This document shows positions 10,486 through 21,615 of a stretch of DNA of 64,000 nt, one piece after another. The position numbers and the translations under genes were made by a program. Source of the DNA: Cyclina sinensis (lineage: Eukaryota; Mollusca; Bivalvia; Venerida; Veneridae); NCBI GenBank assembly GCA_012932295.1, contig JAAONU010000016.1, positions 16,211,530-16,275,529 on the forward strand, in the 5' to 3' direction. How positions within the stretch are numbered: position 1 is the stretch's first letter; the number at the start of each line of letters is the position of its first letter. The notes beneath the pieces were generated by a model. It worked only from the letters and a program-made list of their open reading frames with translations. It was not told the DNA's origin and did not search any database.

Positions 10486-11739
10486 ATGATCCGCCAAAAC
10501 ATAACTAATCTCTGCAGTGGACATCGGTCAAATGTGCAACTTGTACCGACGATAAATAAACGTATATCACATGTAGTTTTGTTTCCCTTAATTAACAGTA
10601 TTTTGGCAACACAGTCGGGCTTCAGTCTGTCATCCACAGTAAGTACTAAATTATTTTACCTAAAGCTGGAATCACGGGTTCGAACTTTTAAACCTCAGCC
10701 GCTGAGATAATACATTTATTTGTAACCAATCGGCGAACTTTTACAAACTGCGCACGAAGGCAGTCTTGTGTTGCAGTTATAAATATCATGCAAGAGGAAA
10801 AAGAAAACGGAAAAAAAAATGGATAGGGCAAAAGGCAAAATAAACTCAACGATTCTCATTAAACACGGTATGTTAAGTGTTTCCTGTCGTGTAATATTCA
10901 GTTATGTGTGATTTGCACATTCGAATGAAGTATAAAACATGGAATACAGTCCAGACAAAATACATAGTTATCAGGACAGAAAACTCTTACTGATAAATTT
11001 TAATTAAATTAAATTTTTATAAACCTGTTTACATTCGGGCAATCTTAATAAGAGAAATTATCTCCGTATCGCCTTGGATCGCGTAAAGTAAGTTTTGACT
11101 GCTACATATTCAGTTGCCTAGTAAACATGATCGTCTTTCAAAGCTGTGTTATCTCCTCTAACCTTTCTCAATTACGAAACTGTATCTTCTAGGGTCGCAT
11201 CAAATAAGATGGTGTATACGGCCATAAACAAAGTATGCCAGTGCTCTATGTAACTCTTAAAAATATTTGATTGTTGAAACTTTAACATGAATAAAGCCCT
11301 TCGAAAACGTGAAAAAAAGAAAGAATAAAGTTACACACCTGATTGATAACGAGATCAAACGTTTGATATAAATTTAAGTGTTTACCGCTTTACCTCATAT
11401 TTAAACAGAACGACATTACTCTATCCTTTTCCTACTTTAATAAAGTTAAATACCATATATGTAAGGTAACATATTAAACTGTCATTACACTTTAATACTA
11501 GTAATTAAATAGACTTCATGCAATAAAATGAGTGTGAATATAGCTAAAATCCTTCAGTCTTTATGCAAATAACTGATATTTCATCACATAAACATTAAAT
11601 GCGTACTGTATGGACTGCAAAAAAACTAACAAAATAACTCGCTTAAACTGACATATTCAGTTGGTGTTAAACCAAGCATGATCTACGTTTTAGAAGTATG
11701 ATAACGTTAGACAGCTACAATTATTTGACAAAATCTTAC
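10486..11739. other. AT-rich non-coding stretch
   Basis: Nothing with coding potential is seen; it is probably intron of the B-box/macro gene if the exon at 11740 belongs to it. Confidence 0.35.
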
Positions 11740-11890
11740 CTCTCGTGCCAGCCGTATAGCCGTTTCTCCGTTATTCAAAGCTGCTTTCGGTTTCGATCGC
11801 AATGTTACAAATGGAGAATCCCTCGGGATTTCTCGGTATTCCAGTGATTCATTTATGCGTGGCAGATATAACTCACATTGTCTGTTGTTT
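11740..11890 (-). promoter_or_regulatory. Candidate first exon/promoter of the B-box/macro gene with ISRE-like motif
   Basis: On the minus strand a strong donor, GAG|GTAAGA, ends a CpG-rich island in otherwise AT-rich DNA. TTTCGGTTTC at 11785-11794 reads GAAACCGAAA on the minus strand, the GAAANNGAAA core bound by IRF proteins in animals. A TATA-like AATATAAG lies near 11898-11906 upstream. One frame is open and reads ALNNGETAIRLARE, ankyrin-like, but no in-frame ATG was found, and splicing to the acceptor at 7030 would meet a stop at once, so a 5' untranslated exon is the simplest reading. Linkage to the gene is inferred from strand and the matching free acceptor. Confidence 0.35.
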
Positions 11891-11906
11891 GTACGTATAA
11901 CTTATA

Positions 11907-13099
11907 TTTAGAATGAACATGTACACAGGTCATTGCACGTAAACAGTGGTGTGTGATTCAATGCGTATAAACACGGGTCAGCTACACGTACAGTTGTAGA
12001 AATCGTAGTAGTACTAAAAGCAAGCATGCATAAAATTAATATTATGTACCTGAATGAATCACATGTTTTACATTTGATTTAAAAACTTTTAAATTTGTTT
12101 ATTAAATCATAAATTATTGTATACGAAGAAAGCCAATCAGAAGTTAGTTGGAACGTGTTTTCTTTGCATCAATGTTAATTCTAAAAGGCCTAAGTCATCA
12201 GTTGATTTGTTAACTCCCTCCTCATTGCGTTCGGATAGTTACCAATACATATAGCAAACACCTATTTTGTAATGTATTACAAAGACGAAGTTGGCCTAAG
12301 TTAGATAAAAAGGTGATTTAGGCGGTCAGCTGGGTTACTGAAAGATCTGCAAGACGTTTTTGATATTTATGTCAGTCAAAAATTAATGATTTGCGTGACA
12401 TAACTTTGAAATGTATTTGTTTGTTCTAAAATAACCAAAAACAAACAAAAAAATTAATTTCAAATTTCTAAAATAAAGTTTTATTCCGCCATGATACGTC
12501 AAGAAAATTCAACAACATTAAGGTTTACTTAATGACATTTATACAAATTCAGGTTTTGTCAAACTTGCCCAAAGTCTTAATAAATATATCCGATATTTGT
12601 TTAGGTTCCAAATACTGAAATGAAAATGTGTATATTTGATCCTTAAGAAATATTAACTCAAAAACTAATTTGTCGTTGACAACAAAGTTTATTTGGAGAG
12701 ATTGGAAATCATTTTAACAGGAATTAATTTACATAGTTTCAGGTAGCTTTGAGCCTTGATCTATCTGTACAAACGATGTGTTATATTGTCTCAAAATAAA
12801 CACAAAACAGGAGCTGTAAAGATATAGAGCGATTGTTCTTGTAGTAAGCGTGTGTTTTTTTTCTCTACAAAGATACAAAAAAGCTTCGTATGTGTATAGG
12901 CCCGGCTGTAAAATCATTGTTAACAGCCATTAAAGAGAAAAAGTCAGTTATTTCCATCAATGCATGAAGAAACTTTAATTTCAAGCCTTAATTCTTTAAG
13001 AGAGAACAAAATCATCACAACATCGGTATAGGTTTTATCTTTACAGGTATAAAACCATTATCCAAATATGCGCTATTCTTTGAGGTTTCATCAAATATT
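11907..13099. other. AT-rich intergenic stretch
   Basis: It lies upstream of the candidate first exon and downstream (3') of the lectin receptor. No features are seen. Confidence 0.4.
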
Positions 13100-13947
13100 T
13101 TAAAGCTTTGTAATTTGATAAACATTTGACTTTTCTTCATCGCCTATGGTACATTTTATGTCACTCACATTAATACTGGGTTTAATTTCGTTGTTTCGGT
13201 GAAATGAAAAATGGAATGTGTCACTACCACTGTCACTATGACATGGGCTAGAATTTGCCTCTGACCCCTCTATTCCACTATCTGCCAAGTTAAGTACGAA
13301 CGGGCGCCAAATCATCTTTGACCTTTGACCCGAACGCTGATAAACAGCTGAACTAGAACAAGGATCTTCATGTGAACTGGATCTTTCAGAGGAATGATAC
13401 AGTCTCCTAAGGTTCGATTGTCTAACATTTCTCTGTATTTGCATTTTCTTCAAATTTTCTTCTGTTCCATCTGTTGTTTCCGTGAGGTCAAAAGATTTCT
13501 GCAAATTTGAATGGTCTTTCTGTTGTTTTGAATCATGTCTTTTCTTCTTAAAACAACGCCTCCTATGCCTATATAACGTTGTCAGATCAAACAGAATAAT
13601 AGACCCAAAAACTAACGTCATGAAAACAATGGCAACGTAGCCGACGTATCTTGCCGACGGTCTGTTATCTTTCATGCTTATTTTCTTCAAAGTCTTCTTT
13701 TTCTCGATAGCTTTTACTCCAATTTCTTTAAGTTCTTCGACCGGGTCTTCTCCGACGGACACCGACGGAAGAAATACGGTAGAAGACGCAATTATCATGT
13801 GAGTTGACGATTCAGTTACTGTTAATGTTGTCCGATACACATGAGTTGAGGTAACTATGACGTCACGTGTAACTGGCACAAACATGCCAACAGTGCTGGT
13901 GACGAAATATGTGGACGTTAGAAGAACGTTCGATGTCTGTAAGCAAC
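13100..13947 (-). CDS. Stalk, transmembrane helix and cytoplasmic tail exon
   Basis: The acceptor TTATTATAG gives phase 1. After about 95 extracellular residues rich in T, S and V comes one hydrophobic helix and a basic anchor. The tail is rich in Ser, with clusters SSERSSSHEDPCSSS and SPCHSDSGSD that look like phosphorylation targets, and YHSS and VYQ tyrosines; no ITAM/ITIM spacing was recognised. Confidence 0.8.
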
Positions 13948-16599
13948 CTATAATAAAAGTTAGTTGTTGAAATTGTTTTTTTTTTCTTTCTTTTTTTTTG
14001 TCCAATAGCATTGCAGTGTATTTCAAATTTCAAGACACATTGATATATAGGTTAATCATGTTACTTGCCCGGTCAGTTTATTTGCCATTAAGTACAAATA
14101 AACATTTACCTATACATGAACATTGCATAAATAATGTCACTTGCTTCATGTTTAACACATTTACTTTACTGAGGCCTCCTTTCGAACACACTTTAAACAG
14201 GGAATTGCAAGGGCTTCTGAAAGGAATCAGCCACAGAAGGGACCTAGTAAGTTCGATGAGGAATATTTCATACTAAGGCTACAACACTAGGTGTCCTTTA
14301 CAAGTAATTGTTTTAACTAAGTGTCCAAATAAATATTACGACAGATGCGTCTCAAATTGGAAACTATTTAATAGAATTGGAAACAAATGAAGCAGTTGGT
14401 GTCTTGACCCATTTTCTTTTCAGCACCCACCCAAACACACACACAAAATAATAATAAATTAATAATAATAATAGAGCCTGAAAATGTTGGCATAGAAAAT
14501 ACTCAGTAAATTTACTTGCCATATGTAGGTGTAGGGGATAATAAAACAGACTGTACCTCTCCTAAAAAAAACACTATCAATGTTAAAATTTATCAGATTT
14601 AGAAATACAAGTCAACTAAACCTTTTATTGACATGCACAATAACGCACAGTCTTACCCGTGAAACTGCAAAATGTACAATGTATTTAGTTTATATATTTT
14701 TTTATAAAAAAAACATCTGTACTGCAAAGAAGTAATCTGCAAACAGAAAAAAAAATGAAATAGTTGAAACACTGTCAGCAAGTTGGTTATCATATTCTTC
14801 CTATCAGAAAATGATCAAATATAAGCCAATAGCCATCGTAAGTGGCTAGCCTAGTAATTGACTGTGTCTTACCTGAGTTACACGTTCTATGAAAGTGTAC
14901 CCAGCCCTGTCTGTAGCTAAAATAGTCATCTAATGTCCATCTATCACCACTGTTGAATTCGCAGCGTCCGTCGGCCGGAAAGTAGTCAAACGAGCGGCAC
15001 CTGGTTCCCAGTTCATTCGAGCAGACGTTCTTACAATGTTCTTCACTCTTGTCGTAAAGGTACATGTAATTATGGGATGCTATACTCATGTTCGGGTACG
15101 TGACGAATCGGCACTCACCTACAATAAAGAAAAGGTTTGACACAGTGTAAACAACTGTAAAATAATATCATTTTGTACAAGAGAATGTGGAAATATGATA
15201 GTCTCTTAATTCTTCATCGTTAGCGAATATATCTAAAATGTTTTTCGACTATTCCACTAGATTACATTGTCTATACAGACAGCTAATCACAGAGGTTCAT
15301 TCATCACCGTAGAATTAATAGATAAAGCTGATTTTAGTCTCACTAAACTTGTGAAATATGCAAGATTAATTATAAAACTTGCTACGGAAAACAAATGTCT
15401 TTGAAGCAAGTACAGCTTGCAACATGTAAAGAATACTTTAATTTTTTGACCTATGATATTTATGACAAATTTTATACAAAGCGCTAAACTGAAAGCGTTT
15501 TTAAAATTTGAAAAGGATAGGCTCTAGGTTTACCATCCTTGTGCTGGCAAAGATATGGCAGCTTTTTTTCACAGTCAACTGCCTCCCAAGAATAACGTTT
15601 GGTACTTGAAACCGCGACACAGGGGTCTGTGTGACTGGCGTTAACACCAATCCGCCAGTTGTACCACGTGATGTTATCACCATTATCCCATGCATAGCCT
15701 TGGTCTGTGAGAGACCAATACAGTCCAATCCAAAACAATCTACCAGTCCTGGAAATGCCAAGTACAGATAAGAACAAAAGAGTGAAAATCTGATGCATGT
15801 CAGGGCTTTATTTTAAATACAAATACATGGAACTGTAAAAACTGACTGATGCCAGGCAAAAAGAATGAAGATTAGTAATTGCTTGCAATAAGGAGACAAA
15901 AATCTTAAAACTTTGACGACTGCCTAAGAGTGGTTAAGTTTACTGCTGTGTAAACCACAGTGACTCATATCTCTTATAGACTGAAGGGAATGAGTTTAGA
16001 ACCCTCTACCGACTGTAAGGATCGAGACATTGCTTTCTCAATTCTGCTAATGTTACTCAAATAGTTTTTACGTCTCTTGGCAGAATCATAAAGGAAACTT
16101 GTTGAACAGATAGGGCAGAACCACAACACGCAAAATTATGTTATAAAGGGTTTATAAAAATGCCAGGAGTATTTTCTGTTTAAAATCAAAGAGAAAAACA
16201 AATAAATCATCACAATAATTGTTGCCTTATCTGAATTATTAAGTGAAGTTATTGTTTCTTTAGTCATAAACAGTTTTCACCTCTTTATTTTTGTAAATAA
16301 AACTGAATATATTATATGCATAAGGAAAACAACGGCAATAGTATCTGTGGACTCTTAAAGACTATCGTTAGCTAAAATGGAGAAACAGGCTAAACAAAAT
16401 ATAAGCGATGGTGAAATGGAGTGAGAAAAAACATACTTTAGTGGATAATCTGCTTCTAGATTTAGATCTGGTACGGTAGAATAGTCGTAAATAGTAGCTA
16501 GCTTTCCTCCGGCCTCTCCACATCCACTCTGTCCCTGCTCCCATGTAGACGGTGACAGGTGTAGAATATACCGCCTTGCAACTGATAAATATTCATTAG
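13100..16599 (-). CDS. C-type lectin/PAN transmembrane receptor, 5' incomplete
   Basis: Four exons on the minus strand: 16599-16437, 15748-15534, 15118-14873 and 13947-13100, phases 2, 1 and 1, coding 489 residues plus stop. Order: CTLD split over the first two exons, PAN/apple-like domain on the third, then a Thr/Ser/Val-rich stalk, a membrane helix (YVGYVAIVFMTLVFGSIILF), a basic stop-transfer (RHRRRCFKKK) and a cytoplasmic tail of about 150 residues. The first exon found begins with two bases of a split codon, so an upstream exon with start and signal peptide must exist beyond 16600; I could not identify it. A cell-surface recognition or adhesion role is inferred. The ligand is unknown. 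Confidence 0.82.
14873..15118 (-). CDS. PAN/apple-like domain exon
   Basis: 82 codons in phase 1-1, so the exon can be gained or lost without a frame change. It holds six cysteines in a PAN-like order, with EEHCKNVC, RCRSFDY and GRCEFN as the core helix and strands, closing with HRTCNSG. PAN domains mediate protein or carbohydrate contacts. Confidence 0.75.
15534..16599 (-). CDS. C-type lectin domain on two exons
   Basis: The first half (16599-16437) has STWEQGQSGCGEAGGKLATI, the W...C...GG.LA.I signature; the second half (15748-15534) has FWIGLYW, WDNGD, YNWRIG, DPCVAV, WEAVDCEKKLPYLC, the WIGL core and the last three cysteines. Neither an EPN/QPD motif nor a WND motif is present (the region reads NWRIGVNASHTD and SWEAVDC), so classical calcium-dependent sugar binding is unlikely. 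The intron sits before the WIGL strand, between donor AA|GTATGT and acceptor TTTCCAG. Confidence 0.85.
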
Positions 16600-19184
16600 C
16601 TGAAAGAGAAAAAATATCAGGTTTCTCCTCTAAAATATACTTAACTAAATAATAAATGGAATTTCTTGTTATTAACTTCTGAAGTTAATAATTTCTTCTA
16701 CAAGTTTAACTGATTTCGAAAGATATTTTTCTTTATGTTATTGACAGATTTGTTTTCAAACTTTTTAATTAACGATACAAAAATAATACCAGTCGCTATA
16801 TGTAATCCAGTAAATACAATTATATTCCAAATGTGCAACATTATTTCTCTGAATGAGCTTATTTTCTATCAAACCAATAATCGATGGTGGTAAGTCTGGT
16901 GGTAAAAGGACTGTTGAACTGCCTGTAATTTCTTATCTGTTTTCGCGCTAGAACTTCCGTCTCTTATTGGAGAATTATATGGTACGTTGATTAACAATGA
17001 AGAAAAGATTCTGAATTATTTAACTGAAGCAAGTGACTCCGGATTTACATAATGTTACAATATCATGCACCTGCAAAATATCTCGTTCCTTTATGTTTCA
17101 TTAATGTTTTGACTTAATCCAAATCATCATACGAAATGATTATACAGAAAACCGGTGCATCTATTTTCTTTCATGCATGTTGTTTATTTTTATATTTGTC
17201 AAAATGTTTGGTCTAAATTGTTCTGTATACGGAATAATGTTTTATTCATTTTGATTTCCAAGTTTCGAATAATATATATTTTAATGACAGCCTCAAGTGG
17301 TGCGTTAACGGTGGATACATATATATTTCTAGTGTTTAAATTCATCGAATAATAATATATCATTTTCTACCTTCCTGTTTAAATAATTTCTTAACATGAA
17401 AAAAGCCACATGCATAACAGGTTTCATAGGTGCTAAGTATATGCAACTTCTTTAAAGATTTTTACACTTCTGTTAGGAAATAAGAACATGAATTGGATAA
17501 AACTGTAATATTCAAATAAATACTTGTTAACAATTTCAAAACAAAGAAGAGGATGAAAACGGTTACAGCTGACAAAATGTTATGGCGTTCAGAAGTTTTC
17601 AAAAGCATTTTGAATTGAAAACAGTTCATAAACACTTAATGATTAAAGGTGATTTGTCGGTTTTACAAGAATACAGCCAAGCAATAACTTACATCTTTAA
17701 AGCCTTACTTGAAAGTATCAATGTCGATTCCCTTTTTCAGGACGGGCTGCTTTAAGGCATACTTTCTGTTGTGTTTAAAGGAATTATTTATAATAATTTC
17801 AGATTGTGTCAACAGGTAGTGAACTCGTTTAACTGTTTAACTGTAGCTGCTTTGTAGTGATGCATATCCAAACTTTGGATATGAAACAATGCCGTAGAAC
17901 AACTAGGGCTGTCCTCGCAATTCATTTCCTTTCAAGACTATTAACTGATTACAGTCTAGGTCTGTCCAGGTTGACTGAATTACATGACAGATATTGTTCT
18001 ACAACCACCAAAACTATAGTGATTTTTATGTCTACTAAATGAGATCTAGGCGGTCGTTACTTTAACTTTCATTTTTTTTCAATTTAGTGCACTAGAAACA
18101 AGATTGCAGGATCTAAGAGTGAATGCCAGTTTTTGCCGATCATATTAAATAAGCATCCATAAAGATACAAGGGAAATTTTGATCTGAATATTTTATTTCG
18201 TGACATGTACTCTACTTGATTTGTAAATACAACAGAGAAAATGTATTTGCTGTATCAATAATGATAAAGCAAATGCAAAGAAGAATTGATTAATTAACTC
18301 CTCTTTATGGTTACTGATATTACTGTTACAGTGATTTATGGATGCCCGGGGAGTACTAGTATTAAAGACTTTTGTCCGAGGTGCAGGGATGTATTTTGAA
18401 CTGTTCCAGGCCAAATGTAACATTTCGAAATGTCATCCTCAAGACTGAGGAATAACAATTGAAGCGTTTTATTACTCGAAAACTAAAACTAAAGAAACGA
18501 TCAAACCCAGAAAAAAGAACCACGTAAACATGTTACAAATTGTTGACTAAAAAGACGAAGTGAATGCAGAAATCAACAAAGATATAGTGTGTTTCAAGAA
18601 GACAAAGTTGGATGTATGGGTTCACTATGATATATAGAAAAGATCTACCGTCTTAAAAGTGGATGATTCATCAGACGACGAAATTACAATTACAGATTTA
18701 AGGACTTTCCAGATGAACATGACGTAACTGTCTGAATTTATATACAGTTATCGTCATGAACAGTTTGAAAAAATAAACAATCTGAACTTGACTTCATCTC
18801 ACTTATATTGATTGCTATATATGAAGTCTTAAAGCATAAACATTTGTAATGCCTGTTTACCTTGGTATGTCATTCACAAACAATTTCATTACAAACAGAT
18901 GATCTGTCAACACTTAAGGAAACCTTTCTTTCATTCTCAAAGATAATGAGTAGTACAAGACGCTTTGAAGTCATTCACGATTAGACTGTCAGAGTTACTG
19001 TAACAAAATAATATTACTCAAATTCAATAGAATTAGAAAAAAAATAATGTTGAGCGAAGGAACCTAGTTTTAAAAATAATCAAATATGTGCATTTTTTAG
19101 GTTAAATAGTATTTATTCAAGAAAATGTATAATAGTACATATACATAGAAAAACTCAATAAAGATCGAGTACAAAGCTTTTTTG

Positions 19185-19188
<4 letters not shown>

Positions 19189-19216
<28 letters not shown>
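19189..19216. repeat. (CT)n microsatellite
   Basis: About 14 uninterrupted CT dinucleotides. Confidence 0.95.
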
Positions 19217-19220
<4 letters not shown>

Positions 19221-20355
19221 ATATTGTTTATACAACTAGTTTCGGTAACAAACACAAGTATATTATAAAATTGTTCTTGTAGTTTAAATATTAAACCATA
19301 AATTTTGCTTAATATTATATCTAAAAGTAATTTGTTTGGTAAACAACAGTGCTAACATTATATCAGTCAAAAAGTCATGAGATGTAAGGCAGCTGTCATA
19401 AGAAAATAAAAATAGCGTGTTAGAATCTGAAAATAGATGGTAAGTCGTTTTTAGACTGAGTTGAAAAAGATAGATAGAAGAATAAATAAGAATACAGAGG
19501 AAACAGAAAGATCAGGAGAATCACAATGCTCAGAACAAAAATGGCATTTCAAATTGTCTTGTTAGTTTCTTTAACGGTAGTTCGTTAATTATGCTTTTTG
19601 ATGAAATCTTGGTCTGCACGAGTAGTCAACTGTTTTAAGAAGACGTTTGTTTGAAGAAAATTCTCTCAAATAATTTCTCTTTAACTCCCTAGGATCAAGC
19701 TGAGTTTCTCATTTGAATAAACATGAAAAAATCCTGTGAAAATGGCATAAAATGTTTTCTAGATTCATTTTACTTAGATATGTGTTTGAATGATAGCAGG
19801 TGAAGGTAGAAGCCTACCAATCTCTTCATTTTACGTAAGCTTATATGGCAAATGCTTGACATAAGGCCAAGTCTATAAAATCATTGAAAGACCAAGGATC
19901 TTGATTCTTACATCGGGGTTTTAAAGGAAACGGATATTTCAAATCAGTTGTCACTTTGATAAGGTTATGGTTACAGATATAAGTTTGAAGCTAGCACAGG
20001 AGACTGTGACATGAATTTAAATTCTGTTTTGAAGGAACGATGATAGTTTTGCTAACAGATTCAAAAGTTACTGCTATCTTTTTATCATGATCTATTGGCC
20101 TACATTTGATTTCGATAGAACATTGAAAGGCTCTGTGACAACATATTTGCAAACGCATTTTAAACTTGTCTCCATCTTACTTTTTATGATTTTCTCTGAC
20201 ATAATACTTTTTTACTTTCCTCCTCATCATTAATGAATTTCGTTCGTGTAAGCGATACAGGAATAACATGACCCTCATCAATCGACAGCTGTTGGTGCAG
20301 TAAGGAATGTCTCTTTCTCTGTCTGTCTGACTGTCATACGTTCTTTTACACAATA

Positions 20356-20392
20356 TTATGTTTCATTCATTCATTCATCCATTCATTTAAAA
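20356..20392. repeat. (TTCA)n microsatellite
   Basis: Short run of CATT/TTCA units with one interruption (CATC). Confidence 0.8.
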
Positions 20393-21615
20393 TTTTCATT
20401 TTGGATTGAATTTTAGAATTTACCAAAATAAAGACTCATCCCACTTTTTTTTCATTTCAGGTCGCGCAGGTACTTTTCGCAGATGCTTTTCCTTCGTTTT
20501 CTTTTAAAAACCTGTCGTTATGTATATCTATACATATCCTTTTTAAGTTTGTGGATCTTTGTGAGGAATTTGCTGTTATAAGGTAAAGCTTCTAGAGGAC
20601 AGTTTTGAAATGACTGCTTAAAACCATTTAAGAAAAATGTGTTTCGATAACGAAACATGTGGAGATTATGAAAGTTAAGTGCTCATATTCTTTACATCAT
20701 TTTACTTACGCATCATTTTGATTCGGAAAAAGGCTAAGATGCATGAACGTTTTCTTTATTGATCTGTTTGCTATCTCCTTATTAATCATCATCTTTGCAC
20801 CCGCACGTCATCACTATTTATAGCTTTGAACTGTTTGTTGACAAGCAAGTACGTGTACGAGTAAATCAGATTCTTCATTGTCGAAAGTCGTGAGTTTTTA
20901 AATATGTATTATCGTTTTCTTGTAGGCAAGTCAATAACTATTAATTTATGTTAAGTTGATTCTGAATATATACAGAGCCCATGCGGTGACACACTTTTAA
21001 TTTATTTTGTAATTACGAAAGATAATAAATCAGTAGAAACAAAATGATATAGTCCTTTCGAAATAATTCGTTTTAATTATGAATGTTATTTCGTAATATC
21101 GAAATTATGGTTCGTGTTTTATTAAGAAAATTACAAAATATCACTAAAAACCCCCAGCGAATTATTATTTCGTAATGATGAAATTAGGAATTTTACAAAA
21201 TATATATTTGTAATAGCAAACTGTAGTTTGTTAACTCTTACGAAATGATGTTTCAATATTACAGTACGAAATAACAAAAGACCTTTACCTCCCCTAATTG
21301 AAATGTTAAACAAAGATTGAAGAAAATATATAAAGATTTCTATTGTATGAATCGTTTTTAATTTTGTATCTTTAAAAAGACTAAAAACATAACACTTTAA
21401 TAGCTGAATCAGATGGCAAAAGGATAAGGCAACAGAATTGTAAAATTTCTCATCAGCTGAAGGTAACGGATTTCATACCAAATACGCAGAAGATGGATTT
21501 AGAAATTTCCCTCTCTTGTCTGAAAATATTTCCGAAATCAAGTTTAGTATCGTTTTACAGGATAATATCAAGTAAATTGTGAAAGTGAGAAAATATCAAA
21601 TGGCATATCATTACA

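Larger units (their letters stand above)
16600..21615. other. Five kilobases without a recognised gene
   Basis: Expected to contain the 5' exon of the lectin receptor. Only microsatellites at 19189 and 20356, and short open frames described under rejected items, were seen. Confidence 0.4.

Noticed and set aside
15484..15798. An open frame starting MHQIFTLLFLSVLG upstream of the second CTLD exon, like a signal peptide
   Set aside because: The hydrophobic stretch is the pyrimidine-rich end of the intron; the first CTLD half on 16599-16437 joins in phase with 15748, so the frame is read-through. An alternative short isoform cannot be fully excluded.
17700..17790. Minus-strand open frame ending KQPVLKKGIDIDTFK with a stop
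   Set aside because: Looks protein-like but has no splice or domain support and may be a repeat; no family recognised.
19526..19588. Plus-strand MLRTKMAFQIVLLVSLTVVR, signal-peptide-like
   Set aside because: Only 20 codons before a stop, weak donor (ACG|GTAGTT), and wrong strand for the lectin receptor, whose signal exon is missing.
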